Positions 42,453 to 50,237 of a stretch of 64,000 nucleotides of DNA are shown in pieces (the stretch's first letter is position 1; every line of letters starts with the position of its first letter). The stretch comes from Thermus sp. CCB_US3_UF1 (GTDB lineage Bacteria > Deinococcota > Deinococci > Deinococcales > Thermaceae). The notes under the pieces are model-generated. The model worked only from the letters and a program-made list of their open reading frames with translations, was not told the origin of the DNA and searched no databases. The stretch spans positions 372,001 through 436,000 of the forward strand of contig NC_017278.1 in the NCBI RefSeq assembly GCF_000236585.1. Reading direction: 5' to 3'. The position numbers and the translations under genes were made by a program.

Positions 42453-43155
42453 GCTTTTGGCCCGCCTGGGCCTGGGAAGCCGCAAGGAGGTGGCCCGCCT
42501 GGTGCGAGGGGGTCGGGTGCGGGTGGCGGGGGAGGAGGTGCGGGACCCCGGCTGCCACGTGCCCCCTGGGGCCACGGTGGAGCTGGATGGGAAGCCCCTT
42601 CGGGTGCGGCGCCACCACCATGTCCTCCTGCACAAGCCCGCAGGATACGTCACCAGCCGCACCGAGGGGCCCTCGGTCTACGCCCTTCTGGAAGGCTTCC
42701 CCACGCGGGACCTCTCCCCGGTGGGCCGCCTGGACAAGGACACCGAGGGCCTCCTCCTCTTCACCACCCACGGCGAACTCCTCCACCGCCTTACCCACCC
42801 CCGGCACAAGGTGGCCAAGCGCTACCTGGTCCACCTCCTTCACCCGGCCACCGAGGCCGACCGCCAGGCCTTTGCCGAGGGGCTGGTTCTGGAAGGGGAG
42901 AGGCTTTTGCCCGCCCTGCTTGCCTGGGGGGAGGACCCCACCCGGGTGGAGCTTACCCTCCTCGAGGGGCGCTTCCACCAGGTGAAGCGCATGTTCGCGG
43001 CCCGGGGGAACCGGGTCTTGTACCTCAAGCGCTTGGCCCTGGGCCCCCTAGGGCTTGAGGGGCTTGCCCGGGGGGAGGCCCGCTACCTGACCCCAGAGGA
43101 GGAGGCGGCCCTTTACCGGGCGGTGGGCCTATGGGGCGAGGATGCGCAGGGTTAG
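42430..43155 (+). CDS. rRNA pseudouridine synthase of the RsuA/RluB/E/F family
   Basis: 241 residues from a GTG at 42430 (VRGERLDRLLARLGLGSRKE), preceded by GGAGG; a start at 42406 adds eight unlikely residues. N-terminal S4 RNA-binding domain (1-60), then the catalytic domain with GRLDKDTEGLLLFT carrying the catalytic Asp near residue 102, and RFHQVKRMFAARGNRVLYLKR, the family signature 'EGxxHQVRRMxxxxG'. It converts a uridine in 16S or 23S rRNA to pseudouridine; rsuA versus rluB cannot be decided. Its 3' end overlaps the convergent pilus gene by 27 bases. Confidence 0.93.
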   Translation: MRGERLDRLLARLGLGSRKEVARLVRGGRVRVAGEEVRDPGCHVPPGATVELDGKPLRVRRHHHVLLHKPAGYVTSRTEGPSVYALLEGFPTRDLSPVGRLDKDTEGLLLFTTHGELLHRLTHPRHKVAKRYLVHLLHPATEADRQAFAEGLVLEGERLLPALLAWGEDPTRVELTLLEGRFHQVKRMFAARGNRVLYLKRLALGPLGLEGLARGEARYLTPEEEAALYRAVGLWGEDAQG

Positions 43156-43602
43156 GTCCAGGGTGAGCCTCTCCCCCCGGGTTTCCGGGACCGGGGACAG
43201 GGCGTACCCTGCCACCCAAAGGGGTTTGTCCGCCTTGGGCAGGGCCTCGAGGTAAGCCAGTACCCCCAGGTAAGGACCCTCCAGGGTCAGGCCCAGGCTC
43301 CAGGCGCGCACCTCCCCCACCTGGACCGCTTCCCTTTCCGGTTGCAGGCGTTTTAGGGCTAGGCCTTTCCCTTCGGCCAAGCGGACCAGTTCCTCATAGA
43401 GGGCAGGGAGGGCCTCCGCCTTCACCGGGGCTTCGGCTAAGGCGGCGGGCAGGCCCCGGGCCAGGGCTTCACTTTCCCGCTCCAGGGCCCGCACCGCCTC
43501 TATGGCCTGCCGGTAGCCGGCGTAGGCGGAGAAAAGCCCTTGGGCGCTCCAAAGGAGCACGCCCAAGGGCAGGAGGAACCAGAGCCAGATAGGGGGCTTC
43601 AT
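43129..43602 (-). CDS. PilO/GspM-like inner membrane protein
   Basis: 157 residues, single N-terminal membrane helix (LWFLLPLGVLLWSAQGLFSAYAGY, 6-29), coiled coil (30-80), then a small alpha/beta domain with TLEGPYLGVLAYLEALPKADKPLWVAGYALSP. This is the layout of PilO and GspM, which line up the inner-membrane platform with the periplasm. Its ATG overlaps the gspF stop (ATGA). Weak sequence similarity; the assignment depends mostly on layout and position. Confidence 0.7.
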   Translation of the reverse strand: MKPPIWLWFLLPLGVLLWSAQGLFSAYAGYRQAIEAVRALERESEALARGLPAALAEAPVKAEALPALYEELVRLAEGKGLALKRLQPEREAVQVGEVRAWSLGLTLEGPYLGVLAYLEALPKADKPLWVAGYALSPVPETRGERLTLDLTLRILAP

Positions 43603-44789
43603 CGGCGTAAGATGCGGGAAAGGTCAAAGAGGGGCAGGTACAAGGCCAGGGCGACCAGGAGCATTATACCCCCTAGGAGCACGGTCAGGGCCGGTTCTAT
43701 GCTGGAGGAAAGCCGCTTGACCCCGTAGTCCACCTCCCGCTCCAGGTGGAAGGCCACCTGGTAGAGCATCCGCTCCAGGTTGCCCGCCTCCTCCCCCACC
43801 AGGGCCAGGCGGACCAGGATGGGGAGGAAAAGGGGTTCCCGGCTCATGGCCGCGCTCAGGGACTCCCCCCGTACCACCCGTTCCAGCACCCGGTCCAGGG
43901 CCTCGGCCAAGGCCGCGTTGCCCAAGACGTTACGGGTGGCCTCGAGGGCCTGGGTGATCAGCACCCCTCCCTCGTAGAGGGTGGCCAGGGTGCGGGCGAA
44001 GCGGGCCATGGCCGCCTTGTGCAGGATGGGCCCCACCAGGGGCAGGCGGAGGGAAAGCCCGTCCAGAAGCCGCGCTCCCCCAGGGGTCCGGTGGTAAGCC
44101 CGTAGGAAGTAGGCCAGGGCCAGGAGGAAAAGGAGGATCCACAGGGCGTTCTGGCGCACGAAGAGCGAGGTGCCAATCAAGAAGCGCGTGGGCCAGGGAA
44201 GCTCCGCCCCCGCCGCCCCGTAGAGCCGGGCAAAGACGGGGATGACGAAGAGGAGGAGGACGGCCACCACCAGCACCAGGACGACGACCACAAAGGAGGG
44301 GTAAAGGAGGGCGGTCCGCACCTTTTCCCGCAGATCGTGGCTTTTGTCCAGGTACTCGGCGATCCGCCGCAGGACCACCTCCAAGGCCCCTCCCACCTCA
44401 GCCGCTGCCACCAGGGCCCGCACCAGGGGGGGGAAGACCTCAGGGTAGTGGCCCATGGCCTGGGCCAGGCTTTCCCCGCCCTCCACCCGTTCCCGCACCC
44501 CTCGGGCGGCTTCCTTCAGGAGGGCATGGCGGCTTTCTAAGGATAGGGTGTGCAGGGCCTGGGCCACGGGTACCCCTGCCCCCACCAGGGTGGCCAGCTC
44601 CTCCATGAAGAGGACGAGTTCGGGCAGAGGAACCCGTCCCCGGGGGGGACGGCGCCCCGGTTCCAAGCGCAGAGGGTAGAGGCCCATCTCCCGCAGGCGC
44701 TTGCGGGCCTCCTGAGGGTTTTGGGCCTCCAGCACCCCCCTGTAGACCCGCTCTCCCCTTTCGTCGGTGGCCTCGTAGAGGAAGCGCAT
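43599..44789 (-). CDS. Type IV filament/type II secretion inner-membrane platform protein (GspF/PilC)
   Basis: 396 residues, two repeated GspF domains (about 60-185 and 265-385) and three membrane helices (near 165-190, 210-235, 365-390). MRFLYEATDERGERVYRGVLEAQNPQEARKRL is the typical N-terminus, and VPVAQALHTLS and ITQALEATRNVLGNAAL the repeat motifs. It anchors filament assembly in the inner membrane and contacts the ATPase. It lies 3 bases after gspE. Confidence 0.95.
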   Translation of the reverse strand: MRFLYEATDERGERVYRGVLEAQNPQEARKRLREMGLYPLRLEPGRRPPRGRVPLPELVLFMEELATLVGAGVPVAQALHTLSLESRHALLKEAARGVRERVEGGESLAQAMGHYPEVFPPLVRALVAAAEVGGALEVVLRRIAEYLDKSHDLREKVRTALLYPSFVVVVLVLVVAVLLLFVIPVFARLYGAAGAELPWPTRFLIGTSLFVRQNALWILLFLLALAYFLRAYHRTPGGARLLDGLSLRLPLVGPILHKAAMARFARTLATLYEGGVLITQALEATRNVLGNAALAEALDRVLERVVRGESLSAAMSREPLFLPILVRLALVGEEAGNLERMLYQVAFHLEREVDYGVKRLSSSIEPALTVLLGGIMLLVALALYLPLFDLSRILRR

Positions 44790-44792
44790 TCC

Positions 44793-46442
44793 CTACTCCC
44801 AAAGCCCAAGCACCCGCAGAAGCTCCTCCCCGGTGGTGGTCCCCGCCCGCACCTGCAAAAGCCCCACCTGGCGCAGATCCCGGTGCCCTCTTAGGGCGGC
44901 CAGCTGGCGGAGATCCCCTTCCCCGGCCCCCTGCCCCAGCTGGTAGAGGGCCTCGCGGTCGGGAGCATAGACCTCGTAAAGCCCTACCCGTCCCCTGTAA
45001 CCCGTGCCCCGGCAGTAGGGGCAGCCCTCGCCCCGCAGCTCCTCCTCCGGGGCCTCGGTCCCGAAAAAGAGGCGGGCTTCTTCGGAAAGGGGTGCGGGCC
45101 GGGCGCACTGGGGGCATACCCGGCGCACCAGGCGCTGGGCCACGGTGCCGATGAGGGTAGAGGCCAGGAGGTGGCGTTCCGCACCCATTTCCAAAAGCCG
45201 GGTAACGGCGGCCAGGGCGTCGTTGGCGTGCAGGGTAGCCAGAACCAGGTGCCCGGTGAGGGCCGCCCGCAGGGCGGTGTCCAGGGTTTCCCCGTCCCGC
45301 ACCTCCCCCACCAGGATGACGTCCGGGTCCAGGCGGAGCACGCTGCGCAGGGCCTCGGCAAAGGTAAGGCCGATTTTGGGCTGGACGGGGATCTGCACCA
45401 CCCCTTCCAGGGGGAACTCCACGGGGTCTTCAATGGTCACGAAGGTCTTGTCTTTGGTGTAGAGCTGCTCCAGGGCGGCGTAAAGGGTGGTGGTTTTACC
45501 GCTTCCCGTGGGCCCGGTGACGAAGAGAATCCCGTGTGGCCTTCGGATGAGCCTTTGGAAAAGGGCCAGTTCCTCCGGAAGCATGCCCAGCTCCAGAAGG
45601 CCCAGCCGCACCCCGGTGGGGTAGATGATGCGCAGGGTGAGTTTTTCCCCGTGGAGGCTCCCCACCGAGGCCACCCGTACCTCGTAGCGCTTCCCCTCAA
45701 AGGCAAAGGAGAAGTGCCCGTCCTGGGGGCGACGCCTTTCCGCGATGTCCATGCCCGCCAGCACCTTGTAGCGGGCGGAAAGGGGGGCCTCCAGGTCCTT
45801 GGGCAAGCGCTCCAGTTCCTGCATGACCCCATCCACCCGGGCCCGCACCACCAGCTGGGTTTCCCCTGGATCCAGGTGGAGGTCGCTGGCCAGGAGGGCA
45901 ATGGCCCTTTCCAAGAGGGCTTGGGCCAGGCGGACGGCGGGCATGGCCTCGAGGGTCAGGTCCATCTCTGCAGGGGGAGAGGCCTGGGCCTCTTCTGGCT
46001 GTCGGGGCCTGGCCTCCTCTGCTAGAAGCCGGTCCAGGGCCTCCAGGATCTCCCGGTCAGGGGCTAGGTAGGGCTGGATTTCCTTACCGGTGAGGAAGCG
46101 AAGCTCGTCCAGCAGGGCCAGGTCGGAGGGGTGGGCCATGGCCACGTGGAGGCGGTTGCCCTCCACCCGGAAGGGCAGCACCCGTTTTTCCCGGGCGAAG
46201 CGGGGGTCCAGGAGGGCCAGGGCCTTGGGGTCCGGGGAAAGCTCCCCCACCCGCACCAGGGGAGCCTTTTGCTGGTCGGCCAGGGCCCGCACCAGGTCCT
46301 CTTCCCGCACGTATCCCCGGCGGAGAAGGATCTGCCCCAGAAGGTCCCCCGTCCGGGCCTGCTCCTCCAGGGCTCCTTGCAGTTGCTCCTCCGTGAGGTA
46401 GCCTAGGCGCAGGAGGAGTTCACCGAGCTTCGGCCTTGGCAA
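44793..46442 (-). CDS. Type IV filament assembly ATPase (GspE/PilB)
   Basis: 549 residues, TTG start (LPRPKLGELLLRLGYL). N-terminal GSPII_E_N domain (about 1-150), then the ATPase: Walker A GPTGSGKTTTLYAAL near residue 312, Asp box and Walker B in VILVGEVRDGETLDTAL, His box in GHLVLATLHANDAL, and a four-Cys zinc motif (CPQCA and CPYCRG) near 440-480, which marks extension ATPases and not PilT. Overlaps the upstream PilM/N-like gene by 23 bases. One N-domain only, unlike the three-N-domain PilF known as the Thermus pilus ATPase. Confidence 0.95.
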   Translation of the reverse strand: MPRPKLGELLLRLGYLTEEQLQGALEEQARTGDLLGQILLRRGYVREEDLVRALADQQKAPLVRVGELSPDPKALALLDPRFAREKRVLPFRVEGNRLHVAMAHPSDLALLDELRFLTGKEIQPYLAPDREILEALDRLLAEEARPRQPEEAQASPPAEMDLTLEAMPAVRLAQALLERAIALLASDLHLDPGETQLVVRARVDGVMQELERLPKDLEAPLSARYKVLAGMDIAERRRPQDGHFSFAFEGKRYEVRVASVGSLHGEKLTLRIIYPTGVRLGLLELGMLPEELALFQRLIRRPHGILFVTGPTGSGKTTTLYAALEQLYTKDKTFVTIEDPVEFPLEGVVQIPVQPKIGLTFAEALRSVLRLDPDVILVGEVRDGETLDTALRAALTGHLVLATLHANDALAAVTRLLEMGAERHLLASTLIGTVAQRLVRRVCPQCARPAPLSEEARLFFGTEAPEEELRGEGCPYCRGTGYRGRVGLYEVYAPDREALYQLGQGAGEGDLRQLAALRGHRDLRQVGLLQVRAGTTTGEELLRVLGLWE

Positions 46443-47628
46443 CTTCCACCTCCCAGGTGTAGACCCTTGGCCCCCGTTCCCCCTCGCTTGAGGCCTGGAT
46501 GGGGCCGGGTCTTCCCCCCAGGCGGCGGGCTAGAAGCAAGGGGGCATAGGGATCCAGGGCCTTGCCTGCCAGGAAGAGCCGGTTTTCCTCGGCGGTGAGG
46601 GTTGTAAGCCAAAGGTTTTCGGGGCGTTCTGCAGCCACCCGGAGGATCTCCTCCAAGCTCAGGCCCCTAGGGCGCGCAGGCTGGAAGGTCTGGGCCCGGA
46701 GGAGTTCCACCTGCTGCCTTAGGGCCTCGGCCCGCCGCGCCTCCGCTGCCTTCAGGTTTTCCAAAACCCCCTTGCCCACCAGCCCCATGGCGAAGAAGAG
46801 GGCCGCCAGGAAGACCGCCACCTGGGCCTCCCGGGGAAGACCCTCCCCCAAGGCTTTTCGTCTGGGCCTCAGGTCTAGGGAAAGCTCCTTGGCTAGGGCC
46901 GCCTCCGCCAGGTTGAGGGGGGCCAGTTGCTCTACCCTTTGCGCGGGCAGACCGGGAGGCAGGGGCGGAGGGGTGGGCAGGCCCAGCACCCAGGCCTCCT
47001 CCACCTTTCCCGGATGGCCGAAGAGGGCCAGGGAACGGACCACCTCCTCGGTGAGCCGCTCGCTGCCCTCGTCCGCACCCGAGGTCAGGTAGCGGAAGCC
47101 CTTAAGCACCCCGCCCTCAAAGAGGGCCAGGGTGTGGGCCAGGTTTTCCAGCACCAAAACGCTTGTCCCCCGGCTTTGCCCCAGGGCGTAGCGCCAAAGG
47201 AGGAGGGGTAAGGGTTCCACCCTAGCAGGGCGGAGCCGATAGAGCCAGGCTGCCCTCCTCCGGGGCATGGCCCCATAGAGCACCCGCACCCGCCGTTCGT
47301 CCTCGGGGGCCACCAAGAGGTAGTCGGCAAGGAGCTCCTCTCCGGCGAAGAGGGGGCTCCGTTCCGCCTCCGCCAGGACCGCTTCTTCCAGGGGAAACCC
47401 TTGCAGGCTGGGGAAGGGTTGGAGGCGCAGGAGGGCGAACTCCGGGCCCAGGCCCAGGTAGCCGCCCCTGGCCTCGAGGCCCCGCAAGTGGTACCAGAGC
47501 CTCTCGTATCGGGGTTTCCCCTCCTCGTCCACAAGGTCCGGGGCTGGGATGACCTCCACCGCACCTTCCTTGAGGCGCAGGATCCGGTCACGGCGGGGAA
47601 ACAGGAGGTGCATGGCCAGGCTGGGCAC
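46420..47628 (-). CDS. PilM-PilN fusion or GspL-like cytoplasmic/membrane protein
   Basis: 402 residues. Residues 1-240 resemble the PilM/GspL cytoplasmic domain of actin fold (GTSVLVLENLAHTLALFEGGVLKGFRYLTSG being the phosphate-loop-like strand). A membrane helix lies near 262-280 (AQVAVFLAALFFAMGLVGKGVL), followed by a coiled coil and a small C-terminal alpha/beta domain with PENLWLTTLTAEENRLFLAGKA, as in PilN. One protein therefore combines PilM and PilN, which is how GspL is built. GTG start at 47628, no strong ribosome binding site; ATG at 47613 is possible. Confidence 0.72.
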   Translation of the reverse strand: MPSLAMHLLFPRRDRILRLKEGAVEVIPAPDLVDEEGKPRYERLWYHLRGLEARGGYLGLGPEFALLRLQPFPSLQGFPLEEAVLAEAERSPLFAGEELLADYLLVAPEDERRVRVLYGAMPRRRAAWLYRLRPARVEPLPLLLWRYALGQSRGTSVLVLENLAHTLALFEGGVLKGFRYLTSGADEGSERLTEEVVRSLALFGHPGKVEEAWVLGLPTPPPLPPGLPAQRVEQLAPLNLAEAALAKELSLDLRPRRKALGEGLPREAQVAVFLAALFFAMGLVGKGVLENLKAAEARRAEALRQQVELLRAQTFQPARPRGLSLEEILRVAAERPENLWLTTLTAEENRLFLAGKALDPYAPLLLARRLGGRPGPIQASSEGERGPRVYTWEVEVAKAEAR

Positions 47629-47631
47629 AGT

Positions 47632-48177
47632 CTAACCGCTCCGGAGGGAGATCACCAGGGGCGGGAAGGGGTAATCCCGCCCTGAAAGCCGAAGGGTAAG
47701 TCCCTTGCCGTTTAGGTCCGCTAGGGTGCAGGGGGCGTCCATCAGGGCCACGGTGCCCGGGGCGTTGGGGTCGTCGTAGCAAAAAGCCGCGAAGGGAAGG
47801 AGGGCGGGGTCTAAGGCCTTGCTAAAGGTACCCGTGGGGCTGGTGCAGCTTCCCGTCCAACTTCGCCGTTCCAACACCGAGGCTTGCAGGCGGTACTGGA
47901 CGCAGACCTTGCCGGTTCCCACCTGGACCTCGGCGATGAAGCTGGTGGCGGTTGGGCTTTGCCCCAGCAGGGCAATCACCCCGGTGCTGGTGGTGTTGCG
48001 CAGGTCCGCTCCCAGGCGGTCCCGCAGGTCCTGGGCCAGGGCCTGGGCCTGCAGGAGCGGGGTTTCCTGCTGGCTTCGCACGCCGGCTAGCAAAAGGGAG
48101 GATAGGGCCAGGGCCAAAATCCCGGCCAGGGCCAAAACCACGGCTAGCTCTATGAGGGAAACTCCCCTGGCGGTCAT
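47632..48177 (-). CDS. Prepilin-like protein (GspJ/PilW type)
   Basis: 181 residues. Class III signal MTARG|VSLIELAVVLALAGILALALSS: cleavage after Gly5, Glu at mature position 5. The pilin fold continues with QAQALAQDLRDRLGADLRNTTSTG, which is the GspJ-like pattern, and four cysteines follow (CVQY, GSCTS, AFCYDD, PCTL). Likely a minor pilin that starts or caps the filament. It starts directly after the stop of the previous gene (TGAATG). Followed 3 bases later by the PilM/N-like gene. Confidence 0.85.
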   Translation of the reverse strand: MTARGVSLIELAVVLALAGILALALSSLLLAGVRSQQETPLLQAQALAQDLRDRLGADLRNTTSTGVIALLGQSPTATSFIAEVQVGTGKVCVQYRLQASVLERRSWTGSCTSPTGTFSKALDPALLPFAAFCYDDPNAPGTVALMDAPCTLADLNGKGLTLRLSGRDYPFPPLVISLRSG

Positions 48178-48906
48178 TCACCACCCCACAGAACAGGAAA
48201 CCGTGTAAGGGGTTTGGTTGTTGCCTTGGCCTACGAAAAGCTGTAGGGTGAAGGTGTAGCTTCCTGTTTTGAAGTTTTTGTCAAAAGTGAAGTCTAAGGT
48301 TGCGTTTCCAAAGGTAAGGCTCTGGCTCAAGGAAACCTGGGAGCCCTTTTTGACGCCTTTATTGTCCGACCAAAGGGTGGTGCTTCCCTGGTATATCTCC
48401 TTGAGACGCCTTTTACCTTCCCCATTCCAAGAAAGGGAAAGAACCTTGGTAGAGATGGTAGCTCCCGTGTTGCTGATCTCCATGCGTAGCCGATTTGGGG
48501 ATACCTTTCGGCAAGAGGCGCTGAAGTTGGGGCTGGGAGGGGGAGGGGGAGGAGAGCCTTCCCAAGAAATCTGGGTGAGGAAAAAGCTCTCTCCCTGGGC
48601 AACATCCTCAAAGCGATAGGTAAAGGCTTGCAGGGTGGTGTTGCTGGGGGGGGAAAGGGAAACCCCAGCCATCTGGCGGCAGATCCGGTAGGCCTTGCCC
48701 GCCAGGGTTACCGAGGCGCTGGTAGGGCAGGTGGGCGCTGCAACCCCGGCTTCCAAAAGGGTTTCTGCCGCTTGTAGGACCTCCTCCTGGGGTCCTGTGG
48801 CCGTTCCGGCCCGTAGGGTCTGCGAAAGGGCCAACACCATGTACACCACCGCCCCCACCAGGAGCAGGGCCACGGCGGCTTCCACCAGGGTGAAGCCCTT
48901 CCTCAC
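48178..48906 (-). CDS. Prepilin-like protein (PilV/GspI type), larger minor pilin
   Basis: 242 residues from the GTG at 48906, overlapping the upstream stop as GTGA (longer readings to 49002 are not coding-like). Signal MRKG|FTLVEAAVALLLVGAVVYMVLAL with Glu5. A proline run (SPPPPPPSP) near residue 150 divides an N-terminal pilin part from a C-terminal beta domain with Cys residues. The C-terminal half has low G+C: 24 of 60 bases at 48241-48300 by hand count (40%), against about 70% in neighbouring housekeeping genes, suggesting transferred or fast-changing sequence. Confidence 0.85.
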   Translation of the reverse strand: MRKGFTLVEAAVALLLVGAVVYMVLALSQTLRAGTATGPQEEVLQAAETLLEAGVAAPTCPTSASVTLAGKAYRICRQMAGVSLSPPSNTTLQAFTYRFEDVAQGESFFLTQISWEGSPPPPPPSPNFSASCRKVSPNRLRMEISNTGATISTKVLSLSWNGEGKRRLKEIYQGSTTLWSDNKGVKKGSQVSLSQSLTFGNATLDFTFDKNFKTGSYTFTLQLFVGQGNNQTPYTVSCSVGW

Positions 48907-49343
48907 GGCAGCACCTCCCAGGAGAGCACGGTTTGGTTGGCCGTATCGTAGCTCACCCGCACCCAGCGGACGCTTCCTCCCTTGGTCTTTCCGAAGCCCC
49001 ATAGGGTTACCGTGCCCCCGCTAGGTAGGGAAGGGGCGGTGCAGTCCGTGGGTTGGGTGGTGCTATAGGTGTAACACCCCACGTATTCGGGTGAGGCGGG
49101 GGTGCACGAAGCCCCAGCCGTGCGGCAGACCTGAACAGCCTGGCCGGGGCCGTTTTGGCTATCCAGCCGGGCTATGGCCTCCCAGGCCCCGGCCTCGGCC
49201 AGATACAGGGCTTGCAAGGCGGATTGGGAAGTCAGGGTGCGCTCGGCGTTGAGGCGGGCGAGAAGGGTGGAGGGCAGGAGGAGGATCCCAAAAAACACCA
49301 AGGCCAGGGCTAAGGTGAGGACCAGGTACCCCCTCCTTCCCAT
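48903..49343 (-). CDS. PilX/GspK-like prepilin without Glu5
   Basis: 146 residues. N-terminus MGRRG|YLVLTLALALVFFGILLLPSTLLARL: possible prepilin cleavage after Gly5, but there is no Glu at +5, as in many GspK/PilX proteins that sit at the tip. Then QSALQALYLAEAGAWEAIARL, the PilX_N-type helix, and a beta domain with two pairs of Cys (VCRTAGASC, GCYTYSTTQPTDC). ATG start; the gene follows the 149-residue pilin gene after 2 bases. Confidence 0.8.
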   Translation of the reverse strand: MGRRGYLVLTLALALVFFGILLLPSTLLARLNAERTLTSQSALQALYLAEAGAWEAIARLDSQNGPGQAVQVCRTAGASCTPASPEYVGCYTYSTTQPTDCTAPSLPSGGTVTLWGFGKTKGGSVRWVRVSYDTANQTVLSWEVLP

Positions 49344-49345
49344 GG

Positions 49346-49795
49346 CTAAAACTCCCCCTGGTAGTAGTCCCCATGCCCGGAGGTGTAGGGCCGGAAGACC
49401 ACGATTTGCGCCCTGGGCTCGTTGGGGCTTCCTGCTTCCGCCAGCCCGCCCAGGGGGTTGTAGCCGTCCATGCAGTATTCCCTTCCGGGGCGGTAGCGGA
49501 GGACGATCTGATAGTTGTAGGAGCCGTATGGATTTCGTTTTAGGAAAGGTTCTTCCCAGACGTCTTTTTTATAGGGTGAATCCAGGGCTTCCCAGACCTC
49601 GTCCAGGGTGGGAGGGCGGCCTAGCCGTACCGTGAGGATCCGCACCGTGGAGTTCAAGGCCAAAAGGGTTTTCTGGGCTGCGGCCCGCTCCGCCTGTAAG
49701 GAGAGGTCCAGGAACCGGGGCACGGCCACGGCCACCAGGACCCCCACGATGAGGAGGACCAGGGCCAGTTCTATTAGGGTGAATCCCTGTCGCAT
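49346..49795 (-). CDS. Type IV prepilin-like protein (GspG/GspH type)
   Basis: 149 residues, signal MRQG|FTLIELALVLLIVGVLVAVAVPRFLDL with Glu5. The body includes TLDEVWEALDSPYKKDVWEEPFLKRNPYGS, a GspG-like pattern ('DPWGxPY'), so this could be the major pseudopilin of the set or a minor pilin. ATG preceded by AAGGAGG. C-terminal part rich in Tyr and Gly. Confidence 0.88.
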   Translation of the reverse strand: MRQGFTLIELALVLLIVGVLVAVAVPRFLDLSLQAERAAAQKTLLALNSTVRILTVRLGRPPTLDEVWEALDSPYKKDVWEEPFLKRNPYGSYNYQIVLRYRPGREYCMDGYNPLGGLAEAGSPNEPRAQIVVFRPYTSGHGDYYQGEF

Positions 49796-49805
49796 GCCTC
49801 CTCCT

Positions 49806-50237
49806 TTAGTCTAACGTTTCCGGGTGTCCCCTAAGGCACCGGATGGAGACGGTCACGGTTGTGGAGCTTAGGCCAATGAGGAAAAGAGTGCAGGCTTCAT
49901 CGGCGTACAGGTAAGCCAAACGTTCTCCGACGTTGCAGGCGGCGTTTTCGTTATGGTCCCAATAGGCTACGGTGGTGCCAGAAGGGCAGCTTGAGGAGAG
50001 CCGGAGGTTGGTAGGCTCGCCCATGAGGGTTTTTAGGGCATTCCAGGTGGGGACGGTGCGGTGCTGGGCTACGTAAATGGCATAGGTGGAGCGTAAATTC
50101 CGCAAGACCTCCTGCCTCTGGGCTTTTTGGGCCATCCCTTTAAGGTCGGTGTATCTCGGCACGGCCAAAGCGAGGATCATCGCCACAATGCCGATGGCCA
50201 CTGCCAACTCTACTAGGGTTATTCCTTCTTTAGCCAT
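49806..50237 (-). CDS. Type IV prepilin-like protein
   Basis: 143 residues from the ATG at 50237 (MAKEG|ITLVELAVAIGIVAMILALAVPRYTDL), Glu5 present. It continues QRQEVLRNLRSTYAIYVAQHRTVPTW, close to the pilA product (VRSAYAIYVAQNKDYP), and ends in a beta region with Cys pairs (SSCPSG, AACNV, EACTLF, IRCLRG). Overlaps the end of the ligase gene by 19 bases, so it is translated by coupling; no own Shine-Dalgarno sequence. Confidence 0.87.
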   Translation of the reverse strand: MAKEGITLVELAVAIGIVAMILALAVPRYTDLKGMAQKAQRQEVLRNLRSTYAIYVAQHRTVPTWNALKTLMGEPTNLRLSSSCPSGTTVAYWDHNENAACNVGERLAYLYADEACTLFLIGLSSTTVTVSIRCLRGHPETLD